Shown here: piece after piece, positions 48,729-61,132 of the stretch
Layout of the letters: every line of letters starts with the position of its first letter
Position numbering within the stretch: position 1 is the stretch's first letter
Source of the DNA: Uranotaenia lowii
Taxonomy: Eukaryota; Arthropoda; Insecta; Diptera; Culicidae
Direction of reading: 5' to 3'
DNA: 64,000 bases
Assembly (NCBI RefSeq): GCF_029784155.1
Contig: NC_073693.1
Location: 232,701,102-232,765,101, forward strand
Made by a program: the position numbers and the translations under genes
Notes under the pieces: generated by a model
The model's input: the letters and a program-made list of their open reading frames with translations, nothing else
Told to the model about the DNA's origin: nothing
Database searches by the model: none

Positions 48729-48878
48729 GTAGTCTTAAATGATGACATAGGCTCCATCGCCCAGAAATAACTAAACGCAAACTTAAGTTGGTGGCAACAT
48801 TAATTCGTTGCAAAGTCAGAAAACCCATTTTATTTACCCTTAAATACAACGATTTTAAAAAGGAGCGCGACTTACATG

Positions 48879-49355
48879 TTAATTAATGCCACTGGCCACT
48901 CTCTGAAACACCTTTTGGCCAACGATCTTCTCGCTGACCTGCTGCGGTTCGCTCTTGTTTTCCTTTGTGCCGATTCCCGCACGTGGGTGCGCAGTACGGA
49001 ATGGATCGAGCATTTGGACCAAAGTCTCCTGGCTTTCCTCGGGAAATAATCCTTTTCGTACAGTGAATGCACGGTGCTGCTCCTCTCGTCGAACTCCTGT
49101 AGCGATTCTGCCTCGATCGAATCCAACAGCTGTACTTTTGGAGAGCCTCGACAGCTGTTCTGATCGGGACAACTCCGAAACCTGTTTCGATGAAGCGCCA
49201 GCCGGCTGGGTTCCAATGACGTTTCTCTCCGGTGCACTGTCATCTGCACCAAAGTTTTCACGAGACGGAATGGCCGTCCCGAAGGTTCCTGCTTTCTTTA
49301 ACATGCTCATTCCTGGTGCGAAGATCCCGTCAGATTCCAACTGGATCTCAGTCAC
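48879..49355 (-). pseudogene. 158-codon frame, possible gag remnant
   Basis: The longest non-repetitive frame in the insertion is hydrophilic and rich in S, E, Q and R (for example SKQVSELSRSEQLSRLSKS). That resembles the linker-like part of LTR-retrotransposon Gag proteins, but no zinc knuckle, capsid signature or protease motif is present. The frame opens at GTG, not ATG. Overlapping frames on both strands (49261-48872 minus, 48955-49368 plus) are nearly as long, as expected of GC-rich DNA. Treat coding status as uncertain. Confidence 0.35.
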
Positions 49356-50764
49356 GGAAGCTCAGTAGATCACCTTCCGGAAGCAACGAAAATTCGAGAG
49401 GTCTCTCGAATTGTCAAAACTGCGGCGAATGTCGAAAGCCCTGACCTCACAGATCCGACGCAAACGGATCCGGTACCCAAGGGTCCGAATATGGGCGAAA
49501 GATCCGATTCAAAGCTCCAACGTTGGTTCCGGTTCAAGCCAAGGAACCAATTTGAAATCCGCGGTACGAAAGCTGCGGTATAAATATCCGGTGGGGAAAA
49601 TGTGGCGGAACTCCTTCAACAAAGGGTGAATTTGAAGCCCTTCAAGAAAAAAGGAGTCTTATTGGGACGGAAAAAGTAGGGTTAGCGAATTGCGCATTGA
49701 GCGACTTTCGCGAATTTTCCTTCCGGAGAATTGCTTTTGGCCTCGTTTAACGCGCGTAGCCTGGAATAAGGGCTCTTCTAACAAATGCTAATGGCCAATT
49801 TAATCTGCCGCTTACCTCCAATTTATTTGGTCCGCTACGTCTGTTTTCCTCTTCAGGGACAGAAATAATCGCTTTCTGCGATCGGCGTTAAATTTTCGGC
49901 GGATTTTTGTGGAATTTTCCACAACACACACGTTACACAATGCTGCGGTACTCGCACTACCAGCAGCATGCGAGCTTCAATAACGTACCCGGCACACAAC
50001 TTAACAGCGTCGATCTTACTGGGCGAATGCAAATTTTTCCCGGAACTTTGGTCGTCTCTCGTTCAGTTGTGCCAACCGCGAAGAATAAATCTGTCATGGG
50101 TGACGTTTTCCACTGACGTTTCTTTCGGCAGACGTCTACTCGATGTCTGGCTGACAAGCCAAGAAGATACCAAATTCGTACGGTTGTTTTGGTTCGGTGT
50201 TTTTATGTTTATTTTTATGCATCAGTGGTGCACGCTCTTTTTTTTTAAACTCAAAATAAAGTAGTTTTGGTTCAAAACAGCACTTCGGTGGCTTCCCTCA
50301 ACTTTGAGTTTGACTGGGCAATAGCAAAACTAAGTTCTGATACGCATACTCAATACTAAGTTCGGCAGCAGAACTCGAATTTATTCTTTTTTTTCAAGGG
50401 TAACTGATTTTCAGGGAATTAAAGAATGATTAAAATTTGTTGCACCCAGATGCTGCTGTTCCGGTACATTGCATTGCAATTACAGAGCGGTGAAAACTTT
50501 TGAAATTCCCGGTCTAAGAACTTTCCGGATGTTACTTCCCACGGGAAGTAAAAAACATCCGGAAGTTTCCGGACATTCCAAGCCGCTCACCATATGATGA
50601 CAATGACGGACAGAATTTTACGCTGACACGGTGAACATGCATTTCATTATGAGGTTCCTTCACAGTCTTCCGGTAATTGTTCCGGAACGACATCATTTTG
50701 CGACGTGTTCGTTGGTTGCTGTTCCGGTTCGGACTGAACTCGCTAAGTGTTTTCAGTCCAACAA

Positions 50765-50945
50765 AGAGAGTTCAATTTTTAGTTCATAAGGTCGAACTCA
50801 GCTTTGATCCCTCGCCGAAGGAAAAAAAGGGATCAATTTTGAGTTCGCAGTTCGAACTCCGTTTTGATCCATCGCAAGGAGGAAAAAAGGGTACTTAACT
50901 TTAAGTTCATAGAATCGAACTATGTTTTGAACCTCGGTCATACTT
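50765..50945. repeat. About 60-bp tandem repeat, three units
   Basis: Units share TTGAGTTC...GAACTC-GTTTTGATCC-TCGC...GGAAAAAAGGG. Two are well preserved and a third, ending TTTTGAACCTCGG, is partial. It lies within the putative LTR region of the insertion. Confidence 0.7.
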
Positions 50946-51078
50946 AATTTTGAGTTAAAAAAAAAGAGCGTGTGCTTTTGGTGTGTGCACGCTATATATT
51001 GTTTGAAAGGGAATGGGTAAAAAATAAATAGTTTGCGCATTTACTCAAAAAACGTATCGAAAAAAATCAAATGTAACA

Positions 51079-51531
51079 GTAGGTTTCGTCGTCCATTACC
51101 ACGCAGTCAAACTTCGTCAGCATCGTCGTGTACAGCCTCCAGGATCGCGCTTTGGCCTTCGTATTTTGTTTATCATCGCGATTAGGAGTCACTACCTTCT
51201 TGTAAGTCGATAGTCCGGCTCGTTTTTTGGCTCGATGCACGATTGTAGACGATACACCCAGCTTATTTGCGGCATCTCGGAGAGAGAGGTTAGGGTTTCG
51301 CTTGAAACTACCGGCAACTCTCTTTGTCGTCTCAGCGGCTCCCGGTTTTAGATTTCTCCCCGATCCAGACTTCCTGGCTGTCGACAAACGTTCACCAAAC
51401 ACTTTAATTACATTTGTAACGGTTGATTTGGAAACTTTTAGCGATTTTGTCAGCTTTGCGTGTGAGTAGCTCGGATTTTAGCGATGCGCGAGCTAAATTT
51501 TGATACGCTGCTCTTCTTCCTTGGACGGCAT
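51079..51531 (-). pseudogene. ITmD37E transposase, N-terminal half
   Basis: ATG at 51531 begins MPSKEEEQRIKI and is followed at once by an in-frame TAG (51495-51493). Reading resumes in another register with KLTKSLKVSKSTVTNVIKV (first helix-turn-helix), then GSGRNLKPGAAETTKRV, a second DNA-binding region LRDAANKLGVSSTIVHRAKK, and the first catalytic aspartate in FDCVVMDDETY. The sequence is then broken by the 48733-51078 insertion exactly after the tyrosine. Together with 48160-48728 it accounts for a whole DD37E transposase. Upstream lies the terminal repeat, and an element-internal promoter is presumed in that leader. Confidence 0.9.
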
Positions 51532-52194
51532 TTCGACAACTGAAGAGTGAATTCCAAAATCAAAATAGGAGCAGCATTCTACACACACACACACACCTTC
51601 AAAATGAGGAGTGTTCAGGTTTTTTAAATGCAAAATTGAAAGAAATACGTCAAGTTGATATTGACCAAATTTTGACCGTATCACCCTTTATTGGGATATG
51701 TGCGTTATTAGATTGGGATGAAAATTTGCACACGGGAGTTTTCAGAGACGGGAAATCGATTTCAGGTGTCAAATTTTCTGCCAGAAGTCGACAAAAGGTC
51801 CATATTATTTGTTTGCTTTGACATGGAAATTTTGAGAGACAAGTAATTTATTTCAGGTTTCAAGTTTTGGGTCGGGGCGGCGAAACGGGTCGTCCATAAT
51901 AATTTTTCAGTGTATTTTGCGATATTGACGTTATTATGCAATGGATTGGTTTTCAAAATATGCACACGAAAATTCATTCATGGTTTTTTTGGCACGATCA
52001 ATTGATTCCTGATTTCAAATTAAGTAGCAATCGACAGAAAAAGTGATTGTCCATATTATCTGCTTAACCTTTTTGCAATTTAACAATGCATTTGCAAATG
52101 CATGTGGAAAACGCTAGGCATTTGACATTCATACAAATTGTTCATGACATATTCCAAGATGAAAGCGAAACGGAGTTCGTATGGGATCTGCTAG

Positions 52195-55020
52195 TTTTAA
52201 ATAAAAGTTATCTCAATCCGGAGATTCTGATTCCGTATAATTAAAATCGAAATTGTATTTGTGCGTTTAAATTTCGGGTTCTGTACCCCGTTTAGGATTT
52301 TTGATTTTCGGCTCAAATCATTATTAAAAATTGATCTGTGTTTGAGTCGTCGTTTAAATTTGGTTTTACATTTCCTTCAGAATGTGATTCATGATTTCGA
52401 AACTCGTACGCATTGTTTACATTTAATTAAATTTTTTCCGAATATGAAAAAAAATCTTAGAAATGATGAAATTTATTCCTATGCAAAATTCAAACATAAC
52501 AATGCTTCAAAATGGGGATACAGATGCATCATTCGTAAGTTTGATTTTTATTAAGATTTGCAAGTCGGGTTAGAAATACATAATTGAAATTAAGAATAAT
52601 ACTTGAAACAAAAAAAATAAGATATCTATGATTATGGTGATTTATGATATCATGATCGAGGCCGACACTGATGTCAATTTCTGGACTATATTTATAAATT
52701 CAGATACCGTTTTCATGTACAATCAAGAAAACGTATTGTTATTCCGGAACCCATAGAAAATTCAAATTTTGAATACAGGTATTCTAAGTGGGTTGATTTT
52801 TGGCTTTCAATCTCAAATCAACCCACTAAACTTAACAGTCCCTTCAAAAAGAAAATTCAGGTTAAAAATTAAGATTCAGTATTATGTGCTGTTCAAAACT
52901 CAGATTCAGATGCAACTCGTTAATGAGTAGCTCAACTAAAATAAAGTTATCAAGATGAATTTCGGTAATAAATTTAAATTCCAATAGATCGCTAACTAAT
53001 AATTTTGATTATAAGATCGATTTTAAAATTTAACCAGAGTCAGTTCGTTTTAACAATCCTGCTGAAAATGACAAAAACTACGTAGAATTTAAGGTCATTT
53101 TGCAAGTATTGTCTTTCGAAAAAAAAACTAATTTAAAAAATCCTTCCACAGGAATTGATTTTCAATAAAAAGTAATAACATATATCTTTTTTTAAAAATT
53201 GCTTATGTTTTGGCGTTTTGTTCAACATAATAAATATTGCAGTTTTTTCAAAAACCAAATTTCAAATTTAAACCTTTAATTAGGACGAGTTTGCATAAAT
53301 TCGATATGAACAGCAAATAATTGATCTTTTAATTCAACCTAGGATTTATTTATAGAAATTTTTTTCTTCGAAATTGAAGGCTTTCTTAAAAAAAAAACTT
53401 ATTGTAAGATCATATCAAATAAGTAAAATGAAGCTGGCCAGAAAACCCGGTTTAACATGTTCAAAAAAATCCTGATTTTTTCCGGATTCATTCACATTAT
53501 TTTTTTTCAAACAAAAACCAAATATAAATCCAAATGGCATCATTCTTATTTTAAACTTTTTGGCCCAAAAATTTTTCAAACTAGCTTTATTAAAATAAAC
53601 TTGAACGATTTTTTGGGAGTCTAAACTATGATTTAAAATTTGGTTTTGTTTCTCGATGAAAAAATAAAGATTCAAATGTTTTTCTTCTTGATGTTGGTTG
53701 AATTGTTCCTGGATTTTTGTTAAATTTTCTGGGATTTTTCTTGAATTTCGGTTTAAATATTAGGAAATAGAATGACCAAATTGTGCCAGGGTTTAAATAA
53801 TACAGCCCGGATTTTCCCGACCTGGATACGAGTGGGAGAACTACTGGAAATCTTAAGCAGAGCTCACCAAATTTTGATGCAAATTTTAAGATTTCAACCA
53901 TCGATGGAAGTAAGTTTAATATTTTGTTACTACAGGATTCTATATACAAAAAAAAAATTTAAAATCTATTTTCAAAGGATTTCATTTAACACGAAAAACT
54001 ATTTAAGTAAAAGATCTTAAAAATGAATAATCAAATAGGGTAACGGACTTATTTTGCACTATCTTGTCTGGCTCTCTTATAAAGTATTAATTTTTTTAAA
54101 TAATTTGCTAAACAAATATAGTTGAAGCCCGTGCACTAAATTTGATCATGATTAGTTGCTTTATAAGTGAGCTAGGCAAGATTGTCCAAAATAAAAAATA
54201 ATATTTTATATTCATGCCACCGTTTAAGCAAAAATATCATAGAAGAAAATAAGTCACCAAAATTCAAACCTTTTTGAAAGATGGGAATTTTATCAGTTTT
54301 TGTATCCTTGATATTATTGAATTTTTGGAAAATAAACAAACTTGATTTATAAGTTTTGTGCAATAATAGAGTGTACAATTTGGTTTAATACAAGCAACTT
54401 ATTGGTTTTTCCCATTATTTTTTATTAGATATCCCCCCCTTCGAGATGTTCCAACTTCAAGTGACAAAAGTAGGATTTAAAATTTATTTCGGCCTTATAG
54501 CTAATGATAAGACGAAATAAAATTTTCAGAAAATCCCGATAGCAATAAGCAACAAAAACCCATCAACTATCGAATCAATTATATTGGCTCCGGACTGCAT
54601 AATGGAAAGTAGACTCGCAATTGATATGATGCAGCTCCCGAGTGGAATGACGGCTCCGGGATTGAAGCGTACTGCGGGTGATTGGAAAAATAAAATAAAT
54701 CGTAAAATAAATCTATAGTGAGCCAAAGAGATTCGGAATAAGGTTACTTTTTGCTGCAAAGTGGTCTGCATCCGAATTAGTAGGCACTTGTGTGTAGCTA
54801 CTGAACTAATGTAAGAGTAAATCAATTTAGAGGAGCAGATTGTTTTACCAGTTAACAATATTCAACCGAGTGGAAGCCATTAGTCTACTTTTCGGTTGAA
54901 AATTGTTTTCAATGCACTTTTGAAACTGATCTTATTAGCTTTGGATACAATGCCATAATATCTGGAAGGTTATGCCAAATTAGTTTTTTTTTTCTGAGAT
55001 TTTCATCCTGTCGGGTGATT
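52195..55020. other. Gene-free AT-rich stretch
   Basis: Short frames only (for example 52261-52554 plus and 54858-54526 minus). No domain, RNA gene or element terminus was recognised. Confidence 0.5.
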
Positions 55021-55039
55021 CATCCCTATACTTATGCCA

Positions 55040-58000
55040 AATTAGTCAAAATACACTATATTTGCAAAATTGATTGAATTGTCGAAATGGACAAATTTGG
55101 GAAAAATGACAAAACGGTCAAAAATTTTCAAATTAACAAAAATATCAAAATTTGCTAAATTGGCTGTACTAACCAGATTGACAAAATTAATATAACTTAC
55201 GAAATTGAAAAAGATGAAATAATTGACAAATTGACAAAATGGACAAAAATTTACATAGACGACAAATGACAATATGTAAAAAATTCTCTAAATTAACGAA
55301 AATGACAAAATTGACCAAATTTACAAAACTGGTATAACTGACGAAATTGACAAAAACAACTTCAATGACAAAACGGAGAAAATTGTCGAAATAGAATAAA
55401 TATAGGGTACCGTAAATCGAGCGTGAACGTAGATTTTTCATACATTTCATAGGAAACAAACTTAAATCGTCATTTTTCGTTATTTGCATAAAAAATAGTT
55501 CAGTAATTAGTGTAAAGGAACTAAAGTTAGTGATGAAACAATTGATTTCAGTATGAAACATTTTAAATAAAGAGCTTAGAATCATTCCAAAACTCGAATA
55601 AGAAAATAGTAACGAGAAAATATTATTTATAAATTCAATATTTTACCGTTAACGAACTCGAAACTTGCGTGTTTAATGATTCATTAGGACTATAAGATGT
55701 GTTTTCTTGCGAAATTTTCAATTTTGAAGCTTACAATATGCTTGGAAATAGTTTCCAGTAATAACAATTTACATGAAATTTTGGATTTTTCCGCGGTTAA
55801 TTCGCATTTTACGCAGGACCGCAAACCAAACCGTATTTTTTAAGAAGCTCATAAATCTGGAAGGTCAAATTTATGAATTTGAGGACAGTGGCGTATAAGT
55901 TACTGGCAAAAAAAATAGTTTTATGGACACACTGAAGAATTCAGTACAATGCTCGCTTTTTTTCATGAAAATTACGTTATTAATCTGAAAAATTGGCTAA
56001 ATTGACAAAAATTACAAAATTGACCAAATTTGCCAACTTGGCAAAAATGACAAAATCAACTTCAATGGCGAAACTGATAAAATTGGCAAAATTGAAGATA
56101 TTGACAATAGTGAGAAACTTGAAAAATGTGAAGATTGTAATCACGATAAAATTGACAGAAATCGAAAAAAACTGAAAGGTTAAAATGTTAAGTAAATTGA
56201 ATAATATTTTTTTGTCCCAATTTTCAAAATTGACAAAAATAACAAAATTGTAATAATTGACAAAATTTACAATATTGACACATTGAAAAAATGATAAAAT
56301 TGACAAATGAACAAAATTGATGAATAAAATTCAAATGAAAAAATTGACAAAATTGACATAATGAAAAAAATAGACTGAATTGCCAAATTTGTTAAAATTC
56401 ACATAACTTTCAAAATTGATTGAATTGAAAAAATGGACAAATTTGACAAAATTAACAAAACGCTCCAAATTGACACAAAAAAAAAATTTCAATTTGAAAA
56501 AAATTTAAAAATTTGCAAAATTGATAAAACTGACCAAATTGACAAAATTTATAACATTGACGAAATTGAAACAGATGAAGTAATTGACAAATTAACAAAA
56601 GGGACAAAAATTTACAAAGACGACAAAAATGACAGTTTGAAAAATATTCACTAAATTGACAAATTTGACCAAATTTACAAAACTGGCTAAAATGACGAAA
56701 TTGACAAATACAACTTCAATGACAAAACTGGCAAAATTGAGGAAAGTGTCAATAGTGAGAATATTAAAATAAGGTGAAAATGTTGAACATGATAAAAAGT
56801 TCAGTAAATTGAATGAAATTTTTTCTCTAAATTCTCATATTATTAACAAAAAAAAATTGTCAAAATTGATAATATTTACAATATTGGTACATTGTAAAAA
56901 GTGATAAAGATTGACAAATAAACATTATTTATGAAAATATTTCATGTGATTAAATTGAAAAAATTCACAAAATTGACATAATTAACAAATTAGAATTAAT
57001 TGCCAAAATTTTTAAAATTCACATAATTGCAAAACGGTCAAAATTTCACATTGACAAAAATATCAAAATTTGCAAAATTGATAAAATTGATCAAATCTAC
57101 AAAATTAATATCACTAACAAAATTGAAAACCATGAAACTGACAAATTGACAAAATGGACAAAAATGTACATAGACGACAATAATGACAATATTTCAAAAA
57201 TTTACTAAATTGACAAAAATGCCAAAATTGATTAAATTTTTCAAAATTGGCAAAAATGACGAAAATTACAAAATCAACTTCAATGACAAAACTGATAAAA
57301 TTTGCAAAATTGAAGAAATTGACAAAAGTGAGAAAATTGAGAATAGGCGAAAATGGAAAGCATGATAAAAATGACAAAATTCGACTAAAGTAATAAAAAC
57401 GAAAAAAAGAAACATCCAAAATGTACTTTTTTGACAAGTTTGACCTTATGAGAAAAATGACTTATTTATAAAATTTCACAAGTTTGACAATGCTGACAGA
57501 ATAGACTAAATTTATATACATGACAAAGTATATAAAACTGACAAATTTCACAAATATAACATAAATGACCAAATTCACAAAATTGACCAAATTGACAAAA
57601 GTGAGATATGTAAATGACAAAATTGATCGAATTGGAAGCATTGACCAAATTAACACAAATGACAGAGCTGATAATATTGGCAAAATTGGCCGAAATGACA
57701 GGATTGAAAAATTGTCATAAAGTTAAAAAAAGATTGACAAAATTGTCAAAAAAATATACAAAATTCGCAAAATTTGCAAATTTGACAAAGTTGACAAAAT
57801 GGACAAAATTAACATTGTTGACCAAAAGGACACAATTGATGGAATCGAAAAAAATGAAAAAAATGGCAAAATTTATAAAGTTGACAAAATGGACAAATTT
57901 GAAAAAAATTTACACAACGGACAAAATTAACAAAATTAACAAAAATGGCAAAAAGGGCAAAATTAACCTAATTGACAAAATTTACATAAATGACCATATT

Positions 58001-58160
58001 TTGACTAAATTGCCCAAATTGAAAACAGTGACAAAATTGACATTTATGACAAAATTTAAATATTTGCAATATTGACAAATTGGAGAAAGTTACACTAAAT
58101 TTACAAAACGGAGAGTTGGTCAAAATTGACAAAATTGACATTATTGACAAAATTTCAAAT
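55040..58160 (+). repeat. Degenerate 9-bp tandem array, GACAAAATT polarity
   Basis: The DNA is built from GACAAAATT and variants (GACAAAATG, GACCAAATT, GGCAAAATT). Because 9 is a multiple of three, phase is kept, giving peptides of repeated TKL/DKI on this strand and NFV/ILS on the other; all frames here are artefacts. The array is much more decayed than the 13-bp one. It is interrupted by non-repeat DNA at 55404-55985. Confidence 0.9.
55404..55985. other. Non-repeat interruption of the 9-bp array
   Basis: About 580 bases of different composition, starting GGGTACCGTAAATCGAGCG, split the array. It is probably an inserted element or the pre-array sequence. No inverted ends or duplications could be fixed, and no gene is visible. 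Confidence 0.5.
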
Positions 58161-59040
58161 GTAAGTTTTTGCAATTTTGTCTGTTTTATTAATTTTATGA
58201 GTTTTGTCAAATTTGTTAGTTTTGTGATTCTATTTGTCAATTTTGTAAATGTTTTGAAAGTTGTTTATTTTGTTCATTTGGTAAACGTTATCAATTTTTG
58301 CAATTCTGTAAATTTGGTCAATAATGTCTGTTTTTTTCCAATTCGGCAAATTTGGTCAATTTAGCCACTTCGACCATTTCGTCAATTGTGTTATTTTTTT
58401 GACATATTTGTTATTTTTGACAATTTTTTTCTTTAATCTTTTTTGTCATATTTGTCAATATTTTCAGTTTCATGATTTATGTCATTTATTGGTATTTTTG
58501 CAATATTTGTCAATTTGTTAATTTTATCAATTTTTAAAGGTATAATTTTGTCATTTTTAGTTAATTTGGAAATTTTTGTCAACTTGGCAACTTATAATGT
58601 TTGTCAGTATGGTAAATTTTGTAATTTATGGCGATTTCATAAATTATGTCAATTTGCCCAATTTTGTCAATTTAATCAATTTTGCAAACTTTGTCAGTTT
58701 TATTATTTTAGATAATTTGTTAATTTTGAAGTTTTGGCCATTTTTGTGAATTTTGTCAATTTTTATATTGAGGTCAATTATTGCAAATTTGGCAAATTTT
58801 ATTATTTTGGTTTATTTTTTCAATGATTTTTTTGAAGAAATTTTTCAAGTCTGTCAATTTTATAAATTCTGTCAATCTTTTAATTTTTGTTTATTTTGTC
58901 AATTTTAAAAAATCTGTGAATTTAGTCAATTTATAGGTTTTTTACAATTTTGTCGTTTTGACAATTTTGAAAGTTTTGTCATTTTTTTCCATTTTCGTCA
59001 GATTCATCAAATTTGTTCATTTTTTTTTTTAATTTTGTCA
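58161..59040 (-). repeat. Degenerate 9-bp array, opposite polarity (AATTTTGTC)
   Basis: From about 58161 the words are the reverse complement of the preceding array (TTTTGTCAATTT). The switch occurs within about 20 bases. The arrays on either side are therefore head to head, forming a kilobase-scale imperfect inverted repeat. Confidence 0.88.
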
Positions 59041-60910
59041 AACCGGAAATTTTTGTGTCGCATAATTTCACTCAATAACTATTTCTTTATCCTAACTTCC
59101 TTCATTTTGGAGGTTCTCAGAGCAATGATGATTTAAAATGATTTAAAACTCATGGTTGGGCATCATTTTTTGAAGTTGAATTTTGATTATTTAAAAGTGT
59201 GGCATTTTCTGTGAAGAAGAAAAAAAGAGTTCATTAAAATTATACATTTTTCAATTTTTTCATGAAATGGGATTAAACTAGATATTCTAGGATCCAGTCA
59301 ATCAAAAAACAACTTCAAGTTTCAAATCCTTCAATCCTTTAAACAATTTTTAATCATTATTTTTTCAATTTATTATGTCTTCAGTTTCCTGAACAAAGGA
59401 CTGAATTTTAACTAAGTTTTTTTTTATTAGGTGGTATTAAAACTTCACTTATTAAAAAAAATCAGTTACAACTCCGCGACTAATTTAGAGAATGAAGGTT
59501 TGGAGCTCTTAGATAAATCGGTAACAGTGATAAGCTAGTTGATATTTTGTAATATTTTAAGCTCAGCATTTTACATAAACTTGGTCTCTGAACAGTCAAA
59601 GTTTTCATTAACGGCGAATGCTTATTCCAATTTTAACAAGCGTAATAATTTATACCATTAATATGTAATCTTCGTGTTTCTGTCTCTTGTCAATTTACAA
59701 ATCTACCAAAATTACCCACACCAATGATTACGGTTCTCGTTTTGATTAAAAGCTAACTCTGTCTGTACTGATAGCTTTTTCCATCAAATTCCACCAAATT
59801 AAGATCCAACAAAAGCTAGCTCAGCAACGCTCTTTTAACAACAGAAAAAAAAGCATTCAACAACTTTTAACACTCGGTGTGCTGTGCTGTTTCCCATCCA
59901 AAAGTTTTCGCTCCCGTTTGAAGCTGGCTGCTTGTTTTTGTGAATCGAATGCTGTTGTAGATTTATTTCTTTGTTATCACAAACTCTGGGAATGGGGGAG
60001 CTTTTCCGATACATTTTTTTGCTCGGTTGGCTGATGTTGTCTGTCGCTGCTATAAAACTTAAATCTGAAGCAATAAAAATTCGATGGCCAAAGTGTTTTT
60101 TTTTGCTCTTTTCAGTTGTTGCAGTTTGTATGTTCATCTTCAATCTTTCCGGAAAGTGTTGATGGTCGAGTGTTCTTTTGTAAACATTTAATCGATTTGA
60201 TAAATGTTAAATTTAGGTTAGCTTTGGAAAGAAATAAAAAAAAATTTATGATCATTTTTATTAGCTATAGGCTTCGCAAGGATGAGTGGTCACCGTGTTT
60301 TTTCAAATTTTATCTATTAAGTAGTGTTGGTTTAGTTTCATTTTTCTAATAGCAACATGGAAACAAAACTCTTCACAAGAAACATAAGCTCAAAATTTTT
60401 CTACATCATTTGTATGGCATTTACAGACAAATAGATCAAGTTCAATTCACTTCAGCATATGTCGGTTTTCTCAGACCATCCCCCAAAAATAGAAACTCGC
60501 CTCCATGAGGGTTGGGAAATCGAAACCAGAACTACTCTTCTGGCGAGAACGGGGTTTGTTTTTCGGTTTCTATTTAAACATTTGCAGAGAAACCCTCCCA
60601 AAATGCAAACATATTGCTTTGTTCTTCTATTGAAAAAGGTGGGTAAACGGAACAGGGAAAAAATATATCAAACCACAAAAGATGAAAGACGACTTCAAAG
60701 TTGTGTTGAGTTCTTAGCTTCTATAAAAAAAAAAGCTTGGTGCAATGAACATTCTACAGACGTTTACACAGAACAATAAATGGAGCCACTTTCAGTGATA
60801 TTCGCAGTTTTTGAAAAAAGCTTTAATTCGGGTTATTTTTTTATGATTTATGAGAGTTGTAAAACACCTACACTACTTACACTTAAACAGTGGAGTTAAA
60901 TTTTGAGTTT
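59041..60910. other. No supported gene
   Basis: AT-rich, with short frames (59835-60143 minus, 59971-60349 plus, 60459-60779 plus) lacking recognisable motifs or splice-compatible partners. Confidence 0.45.
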
Positions 60911-60926
60911 TCAAACACAAATTTAT

Positions 60927-61118
60927 TTTTTTTTTTGTTTCGCTTATAGTCGTTTTACCATCTTTATGGCATTCGCGACTTTATCAACGTTGCAGTTGGC
61001 GGATCGTTATTGAAAAACTATCCGGTACAACTGTGTTCGATGTTTACTCTTGGGCTCGAACTCGCGGACATCGGCTCAGGAGACAACAGACTTGTCAACT
61101 GAGCTATATCACAAGCCC
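60927..61118 (-). mobile_element. tRNA-derived SINE with 14-bp target duplication
   Basis: AAACACAAATTTAT flanks it exactly at 60913-60926 and 61119-61132. On the minus strand a tRNA-like head starts GGGCTTGTGATATAGCTCAG (A box) and has a near-consensus B box AGTTCGAGCCC. A body of about 110 bases follows (with TAAACATCGAACACAG) and ends in poly(A) (T run 60926-60936 on the plus strand). The layout and size resemble Twin-type mosquito SINEs; the family name is from memory and untested. It is not a functional tRNA: it continues into the SINE body and lacks a clean acceptor stem. Confidence 0.88.
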
Positions 61119-61132
61119 AAACACAAATTTAT

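Larger units (their letters stand above)
48733..51078 (-). mobile_element. Insertion in the transposase gene, probable LTR-retrotransposon fragment
   Basis: GTAG lies on both sides (48729-48732 and 51079-51082). Joining the flanks there restores DDETY followed by FKADYKQ in frame, so the boundary is secure. On the minus strand it begins TGTTACATTTG, an LTR-like start, but ends ATTTAAGA rather than in CA, so the far end is diverged or truncated. The 4-bp duplication fits LTR retrotransposons. It holds a gag-like frame (48879-49355), 60-bp tandem repeats (50765-50945) and an inverted pair of GCACGCTC-T9-AA words (50230-50258 and 50944-50972). No pol domain is visible. Confidence 0.65.
48033..51688 (-). 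mobile_element. ITmD37E mariner-like transposon, interrupted
   Basis: Terminal inverted repeats AAGGGTGATACGGTCAAAAT occur at 48033 and, inverted, ending at 51688. TA target duplications lie at 48031-48032 and 51689-51690. The single gene runs on the minus strand and is split by a 2346-bp insertion (48733-51078) and further damaged by stops and frameshifts. A short (AC)n run lies in its 5' leader near 51577-51594. Without the insertion the element is about 1.3 kb, the normal size for this family. Confidence 0.92.
47755..52194 (+). mobile_element. 5'-truncated Helitron carrying two nested insertions
   Basis: The left part (47755-48032) and right part (51691-52194) are made of the same roughly 140-bp units as the Helitron at 25509-27427. 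The right end is GCGAAACGGAGTTCG (hairpin), spacer and CTAG at 52191-52194, followed by T. The ITmD37E transposon sits between them: across its TA duplication the reading CACTGT-TA-TTGGGATATG restores a normal unit. The 5' TC end is missing. Confidence 0.75.

Noticed and set aside
48955..49368. 137-codon plus-strand frame
   Set aside because: It overlaps two minus frames of similar length in GC-rich DNA; no motif favours it, and the inserted element is read on the minus strand.
57614..58075. 153-codon lysine/threonine-rich frame
   Set aside because: Translation artefact of the 9-bp array; neighbouring NFV/ILS-rich frames on the other strand arise the same way.
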